64,000 nt of DNA from Petaurus breviceps papuanus (GCA_028583685.1 JAMXIF010000032.1:7880785-7944784); one strand, 5' to 3'. Positions 1-12,060 are shown, numbered from the stretch's first letter. Numbers and translations are program-made. The notes: generated by a model not told the origin, from the letters alone.

Positions 1-200
1 TATTTATTATATATAGGTATTTATTATATATTAAATATCTAAATATTTTTAATTATTAATATTATTAATAAAGTATTAACAAATAATATAAATGAAATTT
101 TATAAATAAATATTAATATTAAATATACTTTTAAAAATATATAATATATATTATATATATTAAATAGTATTATTATACTATTTGTATAAATACATAGATG
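1..200. repeat. AT-rich low-complexity tract
   Basis: Almost pure A/T, built from short TATTA/AATAT-like words with no clean period. It is probably low-complexity intronic DNA at the window edge. No gene signal is seen from here to 355. Confidence 0.8.
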
Positions 201-354
201 CTGTTGTCAATACATGGCACTCTTATCCTAAAAGTATTAACTATCAGAACTACCTGAAGTTTAGTCATATTCTGTTTTACTTACTAATACAATCAGTGAT
301 ACCCACTAAATCACAATGAACTGATTAAATTGAGTAGGGGTATTATCTTTATAG

Positions 355-1010
355 CTTTTTTTTCAGTGGCAAAGAGTTGGAAATGGGGTGGGGGGAGGCA
401 GTGCCAATTAAACAAGAAATGACTGAACAAATTCTGGTATTAAGCATATGATAGAAAATTATTGTGCTGTAAGAAATTATAAAAGGATGGTTTCAGAGAG
501 ACCTGGGAAGACTTGTGTGAATTATTATAGAATGAAATGAACAGAACCAGGAGAATAATTGACAATTATAACAATATTGTAAAGACAAATAACGTTAAAA
601 AGTTTAGAAACTGATAAGCATAATGACCAACAAGTGATTCCTGAGGATTAATGCTTCCCACCTCCTTACAGAGAGACCATGGATTCAGAGTACAGAATTA
701 ACATTTTTTGGACATATCCAATGGGTATACATTTTTTGTTTATACACATACATGTTTGTGATGGGGATTTTGCTTTCCTTTTTCTTTTTTTTTTTTTAAG
801 CAATCGGGGTTAAGTAACTTGCTCAAGGTTACACGGCCAGTTATTTCTGGGTGGGTGCTAAGAGTCTGAGCCCGGATTCCATCCCCAGGTCATCCCGACA
901 CTGGGGCTGGTGCTCTTACTCGCTGTGCTACCTGGCCGCCCCTTGCTTTCCTTTTTCAATGGGAGTGGAAGAGAAAGCATATTTTTTCCTGACTGAAAAA
1001 AAATGTATTT
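355..1010 (+). mobile_element. L1 3' fragment, split by a SINE
   Basis: The segment from 355 to about 769 matches the end of L1 ORF2 and the start of its 3' UTR as seen in the full-length copy in this window (GGCAAAGAGTTGGAAAT, then GAACAGAACCAGGAGAA). A SINE (785-942) interrupts it, and L1-like 3' UTR sequence resumes at 958. The copy is old and 5' truncated. Confidence 0.7.
785..942 (-). mobile_element. tRNA-derived SINE, distinct subfamily, copy 1
   Basis: Read on the minus strand it begins GGGGCGGCCAGGTAGCACAG, has box-A-like and box-B-like tRNA promoter blocks, and ends TTAACCCCGATTGCTT plus poly(A). A perfect 15-base target-site duplication, TTGCTTTCCTTTTTC, flanks it at 770-784 and 943-957, so the insertion looks recent. 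Two further copies are at 54046 and 61411. It shares its last 20 or so bases with the WSINE1-like elements but differs in the head and middle. Confidence 0.85.
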
Positions 1011-1084
1011 TTTTTTTAATAAATGGAGTCAATCTTGCTCATTCTACTGTTGCCATTAAGTAGTAGAGCACAGATTGAAAGTCT

Positions 1085-1600
1085 TCATTTAAACAACCCC
1101 ATAGCACTATTTCTTACAAGCTGCTTTATCTGGGAGGATGTTTCTCTAAAACTCATAGCACCTGGGTTCATCCTCTTCCTCCAGAATGTATCTAACAGGA
1201 TTATGTTTTTCCTTGTTAATGTTTTGTCGATTCTTTGTAGTTGTATTTTCTCAGCATTTACTTCTGGGAAGTTTTCTTTGATAATTCCCAGAAATACAAT
1301 GACCACATTCTTTATTTTTTGTGAGTTCTCTGGAATGTTTTTAATCCTGAGTTTGCCTGTGTTGTGATCACTCTTTCAGGTCTGTGGCTTGGGTCTTTGT
1401 TTTTTAGTTGTATGGATAATTCAGTGACTTATTTGTGAGCCCTGTGTGTAGCTGTTTTCTACTATAGTTAAGTGATAATTGCTACTATGAATTTTTTTTT
1501 GAAGTTCACTATTTTTTTGTCCTTTGATTCTTTAATTTCTAGTTTAATTTCTTCATTTGAATCTTTTTTTTTTTTTTGCCTTCAAACTTATGGTTTTTCT
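1085..1600 (-). pseudogene. L1-type ORF1 fragment
   Basis: On the minus strand, 1085-1306 reads as protein including IIKENFPEVNAEKIQLQRID. This resembles the start of the ORF1 C-terminal region of L1 and half-L1 elements (human ORF1p has a similar IIQENFP segment). Upstream sequence to about 1600 is A-rich and ORF1-like but broken. The call rests on that short motif, and the L1 subfamily is unknown. Confidence 0.5.
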
Positions 1601-2004
1601 TAGCTTTACAGTTCTTAATTTCTTTAAAAAAAAAAGATTTTTATTCTTTTTAGGCTGTCTCTTGGGATATACTGTGTTGCTTATTTTTCCTTTTCCAGTT
1701 GCTATTAGTACTTTAACTGATTCAGCAAGAATTTATGCAGACCTGCCGTGTGTGCCAAGGACTGTGCTAGGCCAGGGTAGAGATACATACACAAAAGTTG
1801 ACACATTCCCTTTCCTCAAGAAACCGACATCCTGCTGTGGAAAGAGAGAAATGTTACATTGAAGTGTGGGATATAAATCAACATAGTAAATGGGAAGAGA
1901 GGGCAACTATTAACTGGGAGAAAGAGAAAAAACCTTTTAGGGGAGATGGTATTTGAGCTGAGCTTTGAAAAGGGCTTGAGGTTCCAGGAAAGGGAAGTGA
2001 ATAC

Positions 2005-2160
2005 TTTTTTTTTTTTGCTTTTTAGAGGGCAGTTGGGGTTAAGTGACTTGCCCAAAGTCACACAACTAGTTTTTGTATTAAGTGTCTGAGGCCGGATTTG
2101 AACTCAGGTCCCCCTGATTCCAGGGCTGGTGCTCTATTCACTGCGCCAACTAGCTGCCCC
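2005..2160 (-). mobile_element. WSINE1-like CORE-SINE
   Basis: On the minus strand: GGGGCAGCTAGTTGGCGCAG head, GGAATCAGGGGGACCTGAG middle, TTAACCCCAACTGCC tail and poly(A). The duplication AAGTGAATA flanks it (1995-2003 and 2163-2171). Confidence 0.85.
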
Positions 2161-3704
2161 CAAAGTGAATAATTTTTAATTGTATAGGTACTACCATTTA
2201 CTCTTTTTAAAAAAACGTTGTGTGGTTTTTTTAATCCTTTCTCTTCACTTTGGTGTTTTGTTTTTGTTGTTGGATGTTAAAAAAACTAGCCACTAGTGCA
2301 TAAACCAAACTTGGGCCCACCATGAAGAAGGATAAGTAAACTGCCCTTGGTCACTCAGCTTAGTGAACTGAGGACCATATTTAGAGTCAAAAAGACCTAG
2401 GTTCCAATTCTGCTTCTGACATGTTATATTAGCTGTTGAGCTTGGGACAGGGCACCCTCTCAGGAGTCTCCTGGCAACTCTGTAAACCTCACAGTTTTAC
2501 CATTTGTATCAGTGGTAGTAGTTTCTACACTAAGGGTTCCCCGCATCAATGAAATCACAGGCCCAGGTTAAAAATCATCTCTGCTAAAGGTTACAAACTA
2601 GTTAAAAATTTTGTTGTGGGATCAAGGCTGGTTTATGGATCGGTAGTAATTAGGAAGCATTAATCTGTGTAAATATCCACATACACCCCTAATTTAAATA
2701 AGTACTAGAAAAAATAATTTGTGAAATACTGAAAAGTAGACGGGGCTTCATATTGTCTACAACTTATTTTATTCATTCATATTGCTCTTGGAAGACCATT
2801 TTTCATATCCTCACAGATGTAAATAAAGTTAGATACTCAACAGAGGTGAGACTTGTTAAACACCATAGCTGTAGCAGTGAACAAATCACACCTTTGCAAG
2901 TTAGAATATAAAAATAGGGTGTATTCCTTCCCAGTTAAGCTGGTCAAACAATATGTTCTCCCAGAGACAACTGCAAGAATATCTGTAAAGCTCTTTTCAG
3001 TTCAGTAGCCTGTGATCATAGCCAAAAGACTTCACCACTGCCTCCTCCTCCTTTTCTTCTAACAGTTGAATGACCCAAGGCACAGACAATTTCCATGACT
3101 TGTATACCGCATAGCTGTGGAGGGATGATTTCTCCATAAGTGGAGCCTCCTCAAAAGGGTTAATAGTTTTTATATTATTGAAACAGTTTACTCCCTTGCA
3201 GAGTAACATCTGCAGTTAGCTGACCTTATAAGACCACGCTTTGCAACACAACCTAAACTGTGCTCAAAAACACCCCTGCTCAGATCCTGCTTCTGAGCAC
3301 GTCCCTACCCGCAGCCTAACCTGTGTGGTCTTGCAAACTCTGGCAAACTCGTGTAACTGCCTTTGTTCCCCCTTGGTGGGGAAGATTCACACAAATAGAT
3401 TGTGCCCCTGAAGCCCAGCCAGTGGGAGAAGGGGAAGGCGTTTGGGGGCAAGGTGGGGGGAGCTTGCATTAGGGTGTGAAAGCTCCTTGCTTCCCAGAAT
3501 CAGTTTGTGCTGCCCTGGATGGCCCCGTCAGAGCGACGAGGGGCAATGCCCTTTTTTAAGGGAAAGCACCAAGCTCATTTCTGCTTTTGGGTATCGGAGT
3601 CTTTGTACTGGTTTTTTTGGTAGTGGTCTCAGTCCCACAGCTTTTAAATGCTTGAGGCCAGGTTTGAGCTCAGCTGAGTCTTCCTGACTTGTAAGTCTAG
3701 TAAA

Positions 3705-3963
3705 CTTTTGTTGTCGTTCAGTTGTTTCTCAGTCGTGTTTGCCTCTCCATGACCCTCTGTGGGGTTTTCTTGGAAGAGATACTAGAGTGATTGGCCATTT
3801 CCTTCTCCCACTCGTTTTATAGATGAAGGACTGAGGCAAACAAGGTGAAGTGACTTGCCCAGGGTCACACAGCTAGTAAGCGTCTAAGGCCAGATGTGAA
3901 CTACAAAACTGAGTTTTCTGACTTCAGTTCTGGCACTCTAGCCATTGTGCTGCCTTGCTCCCC
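3705..3963 (-). mobile_element. Mar-1-like CORE-SINE with Bov-B-type tail
   Basis: On the minus strand it runs from a tRNA-like head through GCTAGCTGTGTGACCCTGGG to a Bov-B-type 3' end, whose reverse complement (TTTGTTGTCGTTCAG) is visible at the left edge. The tail lets it use the RTE/Bov-B machinery. The duplication CTAGTAAA lies at 3697-3704 and 3964-3971. Confidence 0.85.
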
Positions 3964-4034
3964 CTAGTAAAATACTATAATGTATAAATGTGTGTGTTTA
4001 TGTAGACATTTTCTAGTAAGCAATATCAAGTCAG

Positions 4035-4200
4035 GTAGTGTGGAATAGTGGACAGAGAACTGACTTTGAAGCAGCATTCAAGTTCTGCCTCTCACACATA
4101 CTTTGATATGTTACTCTTGGAAAGTCAATTAACTTCTTAGTGTTCTAGGGAAGTCTCTTAAGATTCTAAGTTGAAAAAGTTTTGATCTAGATTAATAGAA
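4035..4200 (+). mobile_element. MIR-like SINE, diverged
   Basis: The order is typical of MIR: a tRNA-like head (GTGTGGAATAGTGGACAGAG), a core around CAAGTTCTGCCTC, then GTCAATTAACTTC. It is too diverged to assign a subfamily. Confidence 0.5.
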
Positions 4201-4504
4201 AAAATTTTCTCACTTAAGCGTTCCTTATATTAATGAAAACATTAGTCCATATCTCATCTGTATCCCTGATTTCAAGTCACTTATATTCACAAAGAATAGC
4301 TCTTAAGAATTACAAAAATGCTAAATAACAAATATATCCTTATATACATTATATGAAGAGTTATAATCACAAATTAAACATTATGGGACAAATTATAATC
4401 ACAATTTAATTGGCACTGCCATTGAGAAATTAAATTAGATGACCTCTGAGGGCCCTTTAAAATGTTTAGATCTGTGTATTGTAGATCCATTCTTAAAGTC
4501 TGAA

Positions 4505-4700
4505 ATAGAGGTGTCACATATGCAGCCCTGAGTCCCCAAGTGCAATCCAAATCAGATTAAAATGTAATTGGGAAATATTGAACAAAATAAAAAGATAATA
4601 AGGCATAAATAATGTTGATGTGTGGTTTTCCAACTCAATGTGTGCCCACAGGAATACTTAGATACAGATCAGTGGCCCCTTGTTTCTGTGTGAGTTAAGT
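4505..4700. mobile_element. Short hAT-type non-autonomous DNA transposon (probable)
   Basis: GAGGTGTCACATATGCAGCC at the left and GTGGCCCCTTGTTTCTGTGT at the right resemble the ends of a familiar mammalian hAT-derived short element. The interior includes AATCAGATTAAAATGTAATT. The 8-base target duplication could not be confirmed. Confidence 0.45.
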
Positions 4701-4814
4701 GGTCAAGACTGAAAACAGAAGATATAAGTCCCTGATGCTGATTGTCTGGAGTAGTTGTCATAGACTTTCCTGATCTGCTATGGAGTGCAGTGGTTAATGT
4801 CTTGTAAAATCTTT

Positions 4815-5750
4815 TCTTTAAGGTTGTGTTCTTCATAGTTTTGCAATATTCACTTCTGTTTTGTGGTGGTTCTTTCCATTTACATTGCTGTAGTCATGGT
4901 GTGTATTATTTTGTTGGCCCTGCCTTCTTCAGTAAGCATTAGTTCATTTAAATCTTTCTGTGACTTTCAGCGATCTTTATTCATCATATTCATCATTTCT
5001 TAATGACACAGAAGTATTCCATTATATTCACATGCAACAGTTTGTTTGGGCATTCCCCAGGTGATGGGCATCATTCCCCAGTAGATCAGTATCTACTTTG
5101 TTTCCAATTTCTTTGCCACCACAAAAAGTGCTGTTATAAATATTTTCACATCTATGAGGGCATTCTTCTTTTCAGTGTCCTCAATGGGGTATGTGCCTCA
5201 TCTTTGAAATTCTGAGTCAAAAGGTATGGATTTTTCTGGTCACTTAATTTGCATAATTCTAGCTAGTTTGTTAAAATGGTTTTACTGATCCACATGGCTT
5301 CACTAAAAAAGACTGATATACCTATCTTCCCACAACTCCTCTAGCACTGACTTTTCATATTTTGTCATCTTTGTCAATTTGCTGGTTATGAGATAAAACC
5401 TTGGATTTGTATTGATTTTCATTTATTTGATCAGTGTTTTAGAACGTTCCTTCATAGTTTGCAGTTCTTTGAGTTCTATTTATTCATCTCCTTTCACCAC
5501 TTATTTATTGGAGAATGTCTTTTGGGATGTATTTATTTTATATGTACATATATATAATGTGTGTATAAACATGCAAATAGATATATACATATTTATGTTA
5601 TATATATACACACACATAAACATATATACACACAAACACATAAATGCATCTGTTAATTGTTTATATATCTTGGATCCCAAATCCTTGTCTGAAAATTTTG
5701 ATGCAAAGGTTTTTTTTCCCTCACTCAACCACTTCCCTTCTTATCTTTAT
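4815..5750 (-). mobile_element. L1 3' fragment (ORF2 end and 3' UTR)
   Basis: The reverse complement matches the last part of L1 ORF2; on the + strand, CAATTTCTTTGCCACCACAA and GGAATGTTTGGG-like words mark the family. An AT/AC-rich microsatellite lies within it at about 5530-5650. Old and 5' truncated. Confidence 0.75.
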
Positions 5751-5815
5751 ATTGGGGGTGGGGGAATGGTGGAACTTTATTTTAATATCCTCACCTTGCT
5801 TAGCAAAAGACTAGA

Positions 5816-5972
5816 TGGGCAGCAAGGTGGCGCAGTAAGTAAAGCGCCAGCCCAGAGTCAGGAGGACCCGAGTTTGGTTCCATCCTCAGACACTTAACAC
5901 CCCCACAAAAATACTAGCCGTGTAACCTTGGGCAAGTTACTTAACCCCAATTGCCCTCCAAAAGGGAAAAAA
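5816..5972 (+). mobile_element. WSINE1-like CORE-SINE
   Basis: Head GGGCAGCAAGGTGGCGCAGT, middle GAGTCAGGAGGACCCGAG, tail TTAACCCCAATTGCCCTCC plus A-run. An 11-base perfect duplication AAAAGACTAGA lies at 5805-5815 and 5973-5983. Confidence 0.9.
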
Positions 5973-6395
5973 AAAAGACTAGAAAAGTCAGCAGTGTGGA
6001 AAAACCTGCTTCCACATAGATATTATTTAGAGAATACCTTTTCATTAACATGTAGGACCAGTTTCATTTCCTTGTCTTCCCTATAACGAGAGCTCATACC
6101 CTACATAATTTGTAATTCATAAAGGCTCAGAGGAGTTAGCCACCTATTTCAGGTCTCCCCTCAGCTGGATGACTTAATATATTCTTTTTTTGAAGCATTC
6201 TTAGTCCATATTTCATTTTCGGCCATCAGGAGCAATGGTCAGCAGAGCTGGGCCTAATTCAGTACATGGTTAGCAGAGAGTGGGGACAAAGACAATGCTG
6301 TTATACAAATTTTGTTAGTTGCTTATTTCTTGATAATGCAGCAAGTTGGTTTCCTGATAGTGGAAAAGCTTTATTATATAATTAATCTTTTTTAG

Positions 6396-6471
6396 GCTTC
6401 AAGGGAAAAAATGAAACTTGAGACTTTGGTGATTGACCTGACAGAAGAAGCCAACTTAAATGATAAAACAG
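6396..6471 (+). CDS. ATF7IP2: ATF7IP2, internal coding exon with SUMO-interacting motif
   Basis: A 76-base exon between an acceptor (CTTTTTTAG) and a strong donor (GTAAGG). It starts in phase 0 and ends in phase 1. It encodes 25 full codons including LETLVIDLTEEANL; residues 12-18 of the exon, VIDLTEE, are a hydrophobic SUMO-interacting motif followed by acids. ATF7IP-family proteins (MCAF1/2) are nuclear cofactors that bridge the H3K9 methyltransferase SETDB1 to chromatin, and a motif of this type binds SUMO. The phase joins exactly to the exon at 9341. Upstream exons that would carry the SETDB1-binding region are not seen between 1 and 6395. The identity rests on this motif, the fibronectin domain in the last exon, and the neighbouring EMP2. 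Confidence 0.85.
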
Positions 6472-6713
6472 GTAAGGAATGAATTTTATTTATTTTAGAC
6501 AAACACATTTTATACATACATATATATGTATATATATGCATGCACACACATATATAAAAATAAGGAGAGGGTTGGCTCTTTAAGATGCCTTTAACATAAT
6601 AATTTAGCTGTTGTCTTTATAAGAAGCTAATAAATATTGACTTAATTAGCTACTTCCCCTATTGTAGGAACTGGGATTGTCAAAGGACTCCACAGGAAAA
6701 AAAACTGATTCAG

Positions 6714-6881
6714 ATTTTTCTTTTTTGGGGGGGCTGTAGGGGGAAATGCAGGGCAATTGGGGTTAAGTGACTTGCCCAAGGTCACATGGCTAATAAGTGT
6801 TAAGTGTCTGAAGCCAGATTTGAACTCCGGTCCTCCTGACTCCAGGGCCGGTGCTCTATTCACTGTGACATCTAGCCACCC
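6714..6881 (-). mobile_element. WSINE1-like CORE-SINE
   Basis: On the minus strand the head is GGGGTGGCTAGATGTCACAG and the tail TTAACCCCAATTGCC. The perfect duplication CTGATTCAG lies at 6705-6713 and 6882-6890. It is in the ATF7IP2 intron, antisense to the gene. Confidence 0.88.
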
Positions 6882-6890
6882 CTGATTCAG

Positions 6891-8204
6891 TTTTTAAAGC
6901 CATTTATTTTGTCTTTTTGGGGGGCAGTGCAGTGTTTTAGGTGCTAGGGATTCATGACAGTCCTTTTCTTCAAAGATGCTCACATCAAGCAGAGGAAATA
7001 AGAGAAATACAAAAATAGCTGTAGTGCGAAGCAGCGTGGTGGAAGGTGTGGCCCCCGTGTGTGGCTGTTAAGCCCTGCTAGTGTTTAGAGCTGTCCTCTT
7101 GTTTGGCAAATATTAAGAGGCTTATAGCAAAGAATAGGCCCATAATCGGACTGCTTGTGCTTTCAACAAAAGAAGGAATCCTTTTTTTAATGAGTGAGAT
7201 GATGAAATGCTAAGGAACGTTTACATTGATGTTGAACGGCCACTCCTGCCTGTTGCTCCTCATTCTCTCCTTAGCCTAAGTATAACAGTTGGTGTTCTTC
7301 TGCATGACAGCCCTTCATACACTTGAAGGCCCAGCTGTCATGCTCACCTTAAGTTTTATTTTCTTCAGGAAAAAAACCACTAGTTCTTTCAGCTAACTCT
7401 TATAGCAGTATGTGTTGTTCCATCTTGTCGATGACCTTCTTATAGAGACGACAGTACTTCAGTTTTGCTTTGGCCAGGACAGAGTACACACTGGGGAATT
7501 TGACCTTCCTGATTCTGGACATCATGTTTCTCTAAAGTCAGATTTTGCATCTGCATTTTTGGCAGCTATGCTTGTGGTCTTGATCTTATCACCTCCCCAT
7601 TTCTTCTAGGAGCGTGTCCACTAATCATTCCGTAAGATGAAATATTGGCTTTTTAAATTGTCACTTAGATGGGGTCACCTCAGCTCATTCCTGGAACAGT
7701 TGTTGAAGCTTCAATTCTCAGTCTGACTTGGGCCAGCAAATTGGAGAGTTCTTTATTAAACTTACCCAGAAAACTTATCAGGAAAACAAAGATGGGATGA
7801 TATATGTTCCTGGCACATCCATTCTTCTGGAACACTGCCATGTTCCCTTTGGTTTCCTGGTTTTTCTTATAATGGTACCAGTTGTGTCGCCCTTGCAGCT
7901 GCACACATTGGATCTTTCATGTGTGGTTAATTGGGAGCAAGTAAGTGTGAGATTAGATACCTGGGGAGTGTGCTTTCAGACAGGTGATAGGCAAGGTGGT
8001 GGCGGGAACTAGGTGCTGTTGGGAGCATCCGTTCTCGATAAAATTAGTAAACCATGAAGCTTTTTACTCTGTATAAGGAGTCTAGAACAAAAAACTTAAG
8101 GATCATCTTAAAAACACTGATAGCACTTAGTAGCAATATTTAAAAATTGAACAGTTAAGAGCAGATCACTGAAAAAAAACCTACTCAGAAAGAACTCTTA
8201 AATA
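6891..8204. other. ATF7IP2 intron, mostly unassigned sequence
   Basis: The stretch 6925-7020 resembles an old mammalian repeat (GTGCTAGGGATTCATGACAG). From 7400 to 7960 the minus strand reads as short protein-like pieces that I could not assign to a family. No exon with convincing splice sites and matching phase was found. Confidence 0.5.
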
Positions 8205-8440
8205 CTAATGGCTAGTATTTATATAGTGCTTTAAGCACTTTACCAATAATTATCTCGTTTTTTTCTTCCCAACAGCCTTGTGAGAGAAGTGCTTTTATTA
8301 TCCTCATATTACAGATGAGGAAACTAAGGCTGAGAGAGGTTAAGTAATTTGCCCAACTCACACAGATAGTATAAAAGGATGGATCTGAATGCAAGTCTTC
8401 TGGCTCCCAAGTCCTGCTCTCTATTCATTGCTTCACCTGA
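8205..8440 (-). mobile_element. MIR SINE
   Basis: Classic reversed MIR order: GTGCTTTAAGCACTTTACCA, ACAGATGAGGAAACTAAGGC, GAGAGGTTAAGTAATTTGCC, then a diverged tRNA-like head near CCTGCTCTCTATTCATTGC. Confidence 0.85.
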
Positions 8441-9340
8441 CTACTTTGGAAGCATAGAATCAGTCAGCAATCATCAGCATACTGTTTCCACCTCCTATGA
8501 TAAAACTTCTAGAGAATTCAGAACATTAATTAGCATCAGTACTCTCTAAGTTTAACTATAAAAATTTCAAGTGCAGAATATTCTTTTTTGTTCTAATCAT
8601 GTTTTGCGCATTCAGCTAATTCCATGAGAATATAGATCAAAAGTAATCAGCAGTTCACCTCTTGTTATGGACTTCTGGCCTTTACTCTACCTTGTTTGTA
8701 CATTGTTGCCAGATTAATTTTATTAAATATCCCTCTTCATCATTTTACTATCTCTGCATGAGAAACTGTGCTCACAGTTGCTTGTTGCCATGTATTCAAA
8801 CTCCTTGCATTCATGGATTTTAATCCATGTTTATCCATTTAGCCTTTTCTATTCCCTGATATGAGCAAACTTGATATGGCCAGTCTTCTTAGCAAAGAAG
8901 GCAACTCTCCGCCATACATTCACACACCCCATTCTACAAAGCTTTGCTTTCTCTAAGAAAATTAAAGTTGTAAAATAGTTTTATCCATTTTTCCTCTTTG
9001 GCATTCAGTTCTTTTTTTCCCATTATTAGAAGTTTCTTGAGGTCACAAATTTTGATGTCATCACAGTCTAGCACATTGCAGCATACCTAACAAAAACTCA
9101 CTGAAAATACTAGGATTACTCTAATGGGGAAAATTTAGTCATACTAAAGGAGAATTCTTCCAGAGCAAACATGTATTGAACAATTTTTAATTTTTTCTGT
9201 TTTATTTGTTCTTGAATTTTTGCATACGATTTTGCTTCTGTGAAAGATTTAATACAATAGGAGCTTTGCCTTCATAGAGATTATGATGTTGGTAATTACT
9301 GCAAATCTGATTATACACTGAAATTATATTACATTTTCAG

Positions 9341-9426
9341 CAACTTCAGTGGAAGTCCTGGAACTGCCTGTAGCAACCAATGAAAAACTGATGGAGAAGA
9401 ACTCGGTGGTACAAGATTCAGTACAG
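9341..9426 (+). CDS. ATF7IP2: ATF7IP2, internal coding exon
   Basis: An 86-base exon with acceptor ACATTTTCAG and donor CAG|GTGCTT. It starts in phase 1 (completing an Ala codon with the last G of the exon ending at 6471) and ends in phase 0, which fits the exon at 18845. It encodes a polar segment including SVEVLELPVATNEKLMEKNS with no recognised domain. It probably belongs to the linker between the SUMO-interacting motif and the C-terminal fibronectin domain. The donor is weaker than usual (GTGCTT instead of GTAAG), so an alternative 3' boundary is possible. The following intron is 9.4 kb and full of retroelements. Confidence 0.75.
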
Positions 9427-9679
9427 GTGCTTGTTAAAGATCATCTGGTCATCATAGAAACTTGATACATCTCTTAAAGATTCAGTAGAGTAATTAGTCA
9501 TGTATAGAGTTAATGCTGCATACTTCAAAAAGAAATGAGAATATTAAAGATATGAAATATAATTCAGAAGGTGCAAGATCTTGATATATGGACCAAATAG
9601 GAATGGTCACCACAAAGGAAAGTAAGAAAGAACAGCTGAACACTGGAAACATCTCTTAAGATTTAAGAACTGTCACAGG

Positions 9680-12060
9680 GATCCAGTAACCATTTTTTGG
9701 TTCATCATTTATTTGTGTGCTAAATACTGTGCTAGTCACTGGTCAGGATACAGAGTTTGGATAAGACTCAGACCCTGCCCTGATGGGAGTTTTAAAAACC
9801 TAATAGGGGATAAAACACAAATAATTACAGTATTATATTATAATGCCAGAGATTTACAAAGCATTGAGTGAGGGAGAGCTTGTTATATTTGGGAATCAGG
9901 AAAGGCTTTTGGAGAAAGTGACATTTGAGTTGGGTTTTAAAGGGTGATAGAAAGTCCACAGGATTGAAAGGGATGAGAGAGGACATTTTAGGCATGAAGC
10001 TTGGAAATAAGCAGAAGTACAGAGAGTCAAAAGCAAAGGCAGGAATTTGGTTGGAATATGGAGTGTGTGGAATACAGTAAAATAAAACAAGAAGGCATAA
10101 TGGCACCAGATGTGGAAAGTTTAGGATACCAGTCAGAGGGTTTTTAATGTTCCCTCTGTAAGGAGTAAGAAACCACAGATCTTTAATTCTTGAGTAAGAG
10201 ACATGTTCCTAGCTCTATATTTAAGGACAGTTGTCCTGGCATAGAATATAAGGCACAGAGAACACTTATTAGAAGGCCATTGTAATAGTCTAGACCATTG
10301 CTTAGAACCTTTATTGGAGTGCTTTCAGTATGAAGACAATACTGTAGCCATGAGAAAAACTGCAGAGGTAGAAATCGCCATAACTTGGCAGCTGATTGGA
10401 TAAGAGGGTTGAGAAGGAAGTATAAAGTCAAAGGAACTCCCATTATTTCTAATTGAGCAGAGAAAATGTCCAGAGAGTGAACAATTCTCTTATAGGGAAG
10501 AAGCAGGTTTGGAGAAAATCCATTATATTTCCTTAATTTCATCCTATTATGGGTCAGAGATACTGTGTTAGCCATCGGGAAAGAACAAAGTTTAGTTTTG
10601 GACATCTTGAATTTGGGGCACCGGTGCAACATCCAACTGGAGATGCAGTTCTTAAACTCAGGAGTGTTATTTCTAAAATTCCAGAGGAGACACAAAGATT
10701 CCTGAGGTAGATGAGGCAAGCTCTTTTATTCTGCAGCTCTTGGCAGGGATTGGGCGTGCTGCCTGCTCATCAAAGGTGAAAGCTTTGCAGTTTAAATCCC
10801 TGTCCCCCAACGCGAAGTCCCTCCCATTTCCTCATTGGCTGAGTACTTTGAGGTGTGCAACTTCCTGGCATGCCTACTTCACATTTTCCCTTCCCCAGGA
10901 TCCCTCTCTCCCTCTATGTATGTTAAGCATGTGTACTTAGAGCCCGACTGACCTCCTTACCCTATCTTAACCACAGACCCAGTCAGGACTTGTTTTCCCC
11001 CATCCTAGGAATTGTTTTTGCAAAAAGCCCCTTTATTCTTGGCAGAAAACCCCCTATTAACCACTAAGAGGTGTTGCTCCAAAAAGCCCCCTATTGTCAA
11101 AATTCTTTTTGCAAAAAGTGGCTAGTTCTTTGACACGGGAGGACCCCTTCCCTGCACTTACGTGGAAGCATAATTTTTTTATATTTCACAGAAGAGAGAG
11201 AAATCGGGGTGGAGGAAAAAGATTTGGAAGTCATCTGCTTTAGGAGAGTGGTAATTAGAGCTAGAGGAATCAGTAAGCTCTCCAAGAAGATAAGCATATA
11301 GAAAAGAGCCAAAGCCCCCATTAAGAGGCTGGCACGTGTAGTGACTCTAAAGGAAAGGAGAAGAAAATATCTGGTAGGGAAGGACTGATTAACAGCCTGA
11401 GAGTATGCAGAGAAGTCAGAGAGGATGAGCACTAAAGACATGTGGTTTGATCTAACAGTTAAGAAGTCATTGGTGAAATTGAAAAACTTTTGTAAAAACA
11501 AAATCGTTACAGCTATCACGGTATGTGGAAGAGGAATTATAAGTGTAAGAAAACTGGAAATGTAGGAAGGGGCCTGCTTCTAAAGGGCTTTAAAAAGCCT
11601 TTGATCCTGGAGATAACAGGTGTCGAGGTTCAGCTCTGAGGAGTCCATATAAGGAAGTCCAGGCCAGAGTTTCTTGGGCTCAGTATCTCAGGATTGTTGC
11701 CTCACCATTTCATTCCTTGTACATTCCTTGTTAAGATATGGATCTTGCTACTGTTGGTGTTTACCCACGGAATTCAGATCACCCCTCTCCTCAAACTTTG
11801 ACCAACATGCCAGGAGTCACATACTGATTTACAGTGTTGGGAAACGTCCCATGCGAGTGGCGGTAATGCAACAGATGCTTTGCTTGTATGTCTCCTGACC
11901 CTCAGATGAATACACAGATTTGCTTGTAACTTGCTTGCTATCCTTCCTGGCCCACATCTATCGTGTTCTCTCGTGAGGTGCCCACATGAAGTGGGCTACA
12001 GACAGGGATCCACTGGAGTTTATTGGATAGGGGAATGAATGACGTGGTCTCACCTATATT
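9680..12060 (+). repeat. Old dispersed mammalian repeat, about 2.4 kb, unassigned
   Basis: Words typical of a long, old mammalian repeat recur in order: GTGCTAGTCACTGGTCAGGA, AAGTGACATTTGAGTTGGG, GGCCATTGTAATAGTCTAGA, GATTTGGAAGTCATCTGC. I recall the family from other mammals but cannot name it safely. An LTR-like unit appears to interrupt it at 10708-11099. A 178-codon minus-strand frame at 10183-10719 lies inside it and is not treated as a gene. Confidence 0.45.
10708..11099 (-). mobile_element. Possible solo LTR (fossil retroviral element)
   Basis: Read on the minus strand, this block has the layout of an LTR: TG start, a CCAAT-type box (CAGCCAATGAGG), an AT-rich core promoter-like stretch, AATAAAAGAGC close to the right end and a terminal CA. 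It sits inside an older repeat and has no retroviral genes beside it. No clear short target duplication was found, so the boundaries and the call are tentative. It is a non-coding fossil; its age is unknown, though younger than the repeat it interrupts. Confidence 0.35.

Noticed and set aside
7400-7960. Protein-like pieces on the minus strand (GRHNWYHYKKNQETKGNMAV, YCRLYKKVIDKM), perhaps a processed pseudogene
   Set aside because: I could not match them to any gene, and no poly(A) tail or target duplication was seen.
10183-10719. A 178-codon open frame on the minus strand
   Set aside because: It lies inside an old dispersed repeat, has no recognisable domain, no splice context and the composition of antisense repeat sequence.
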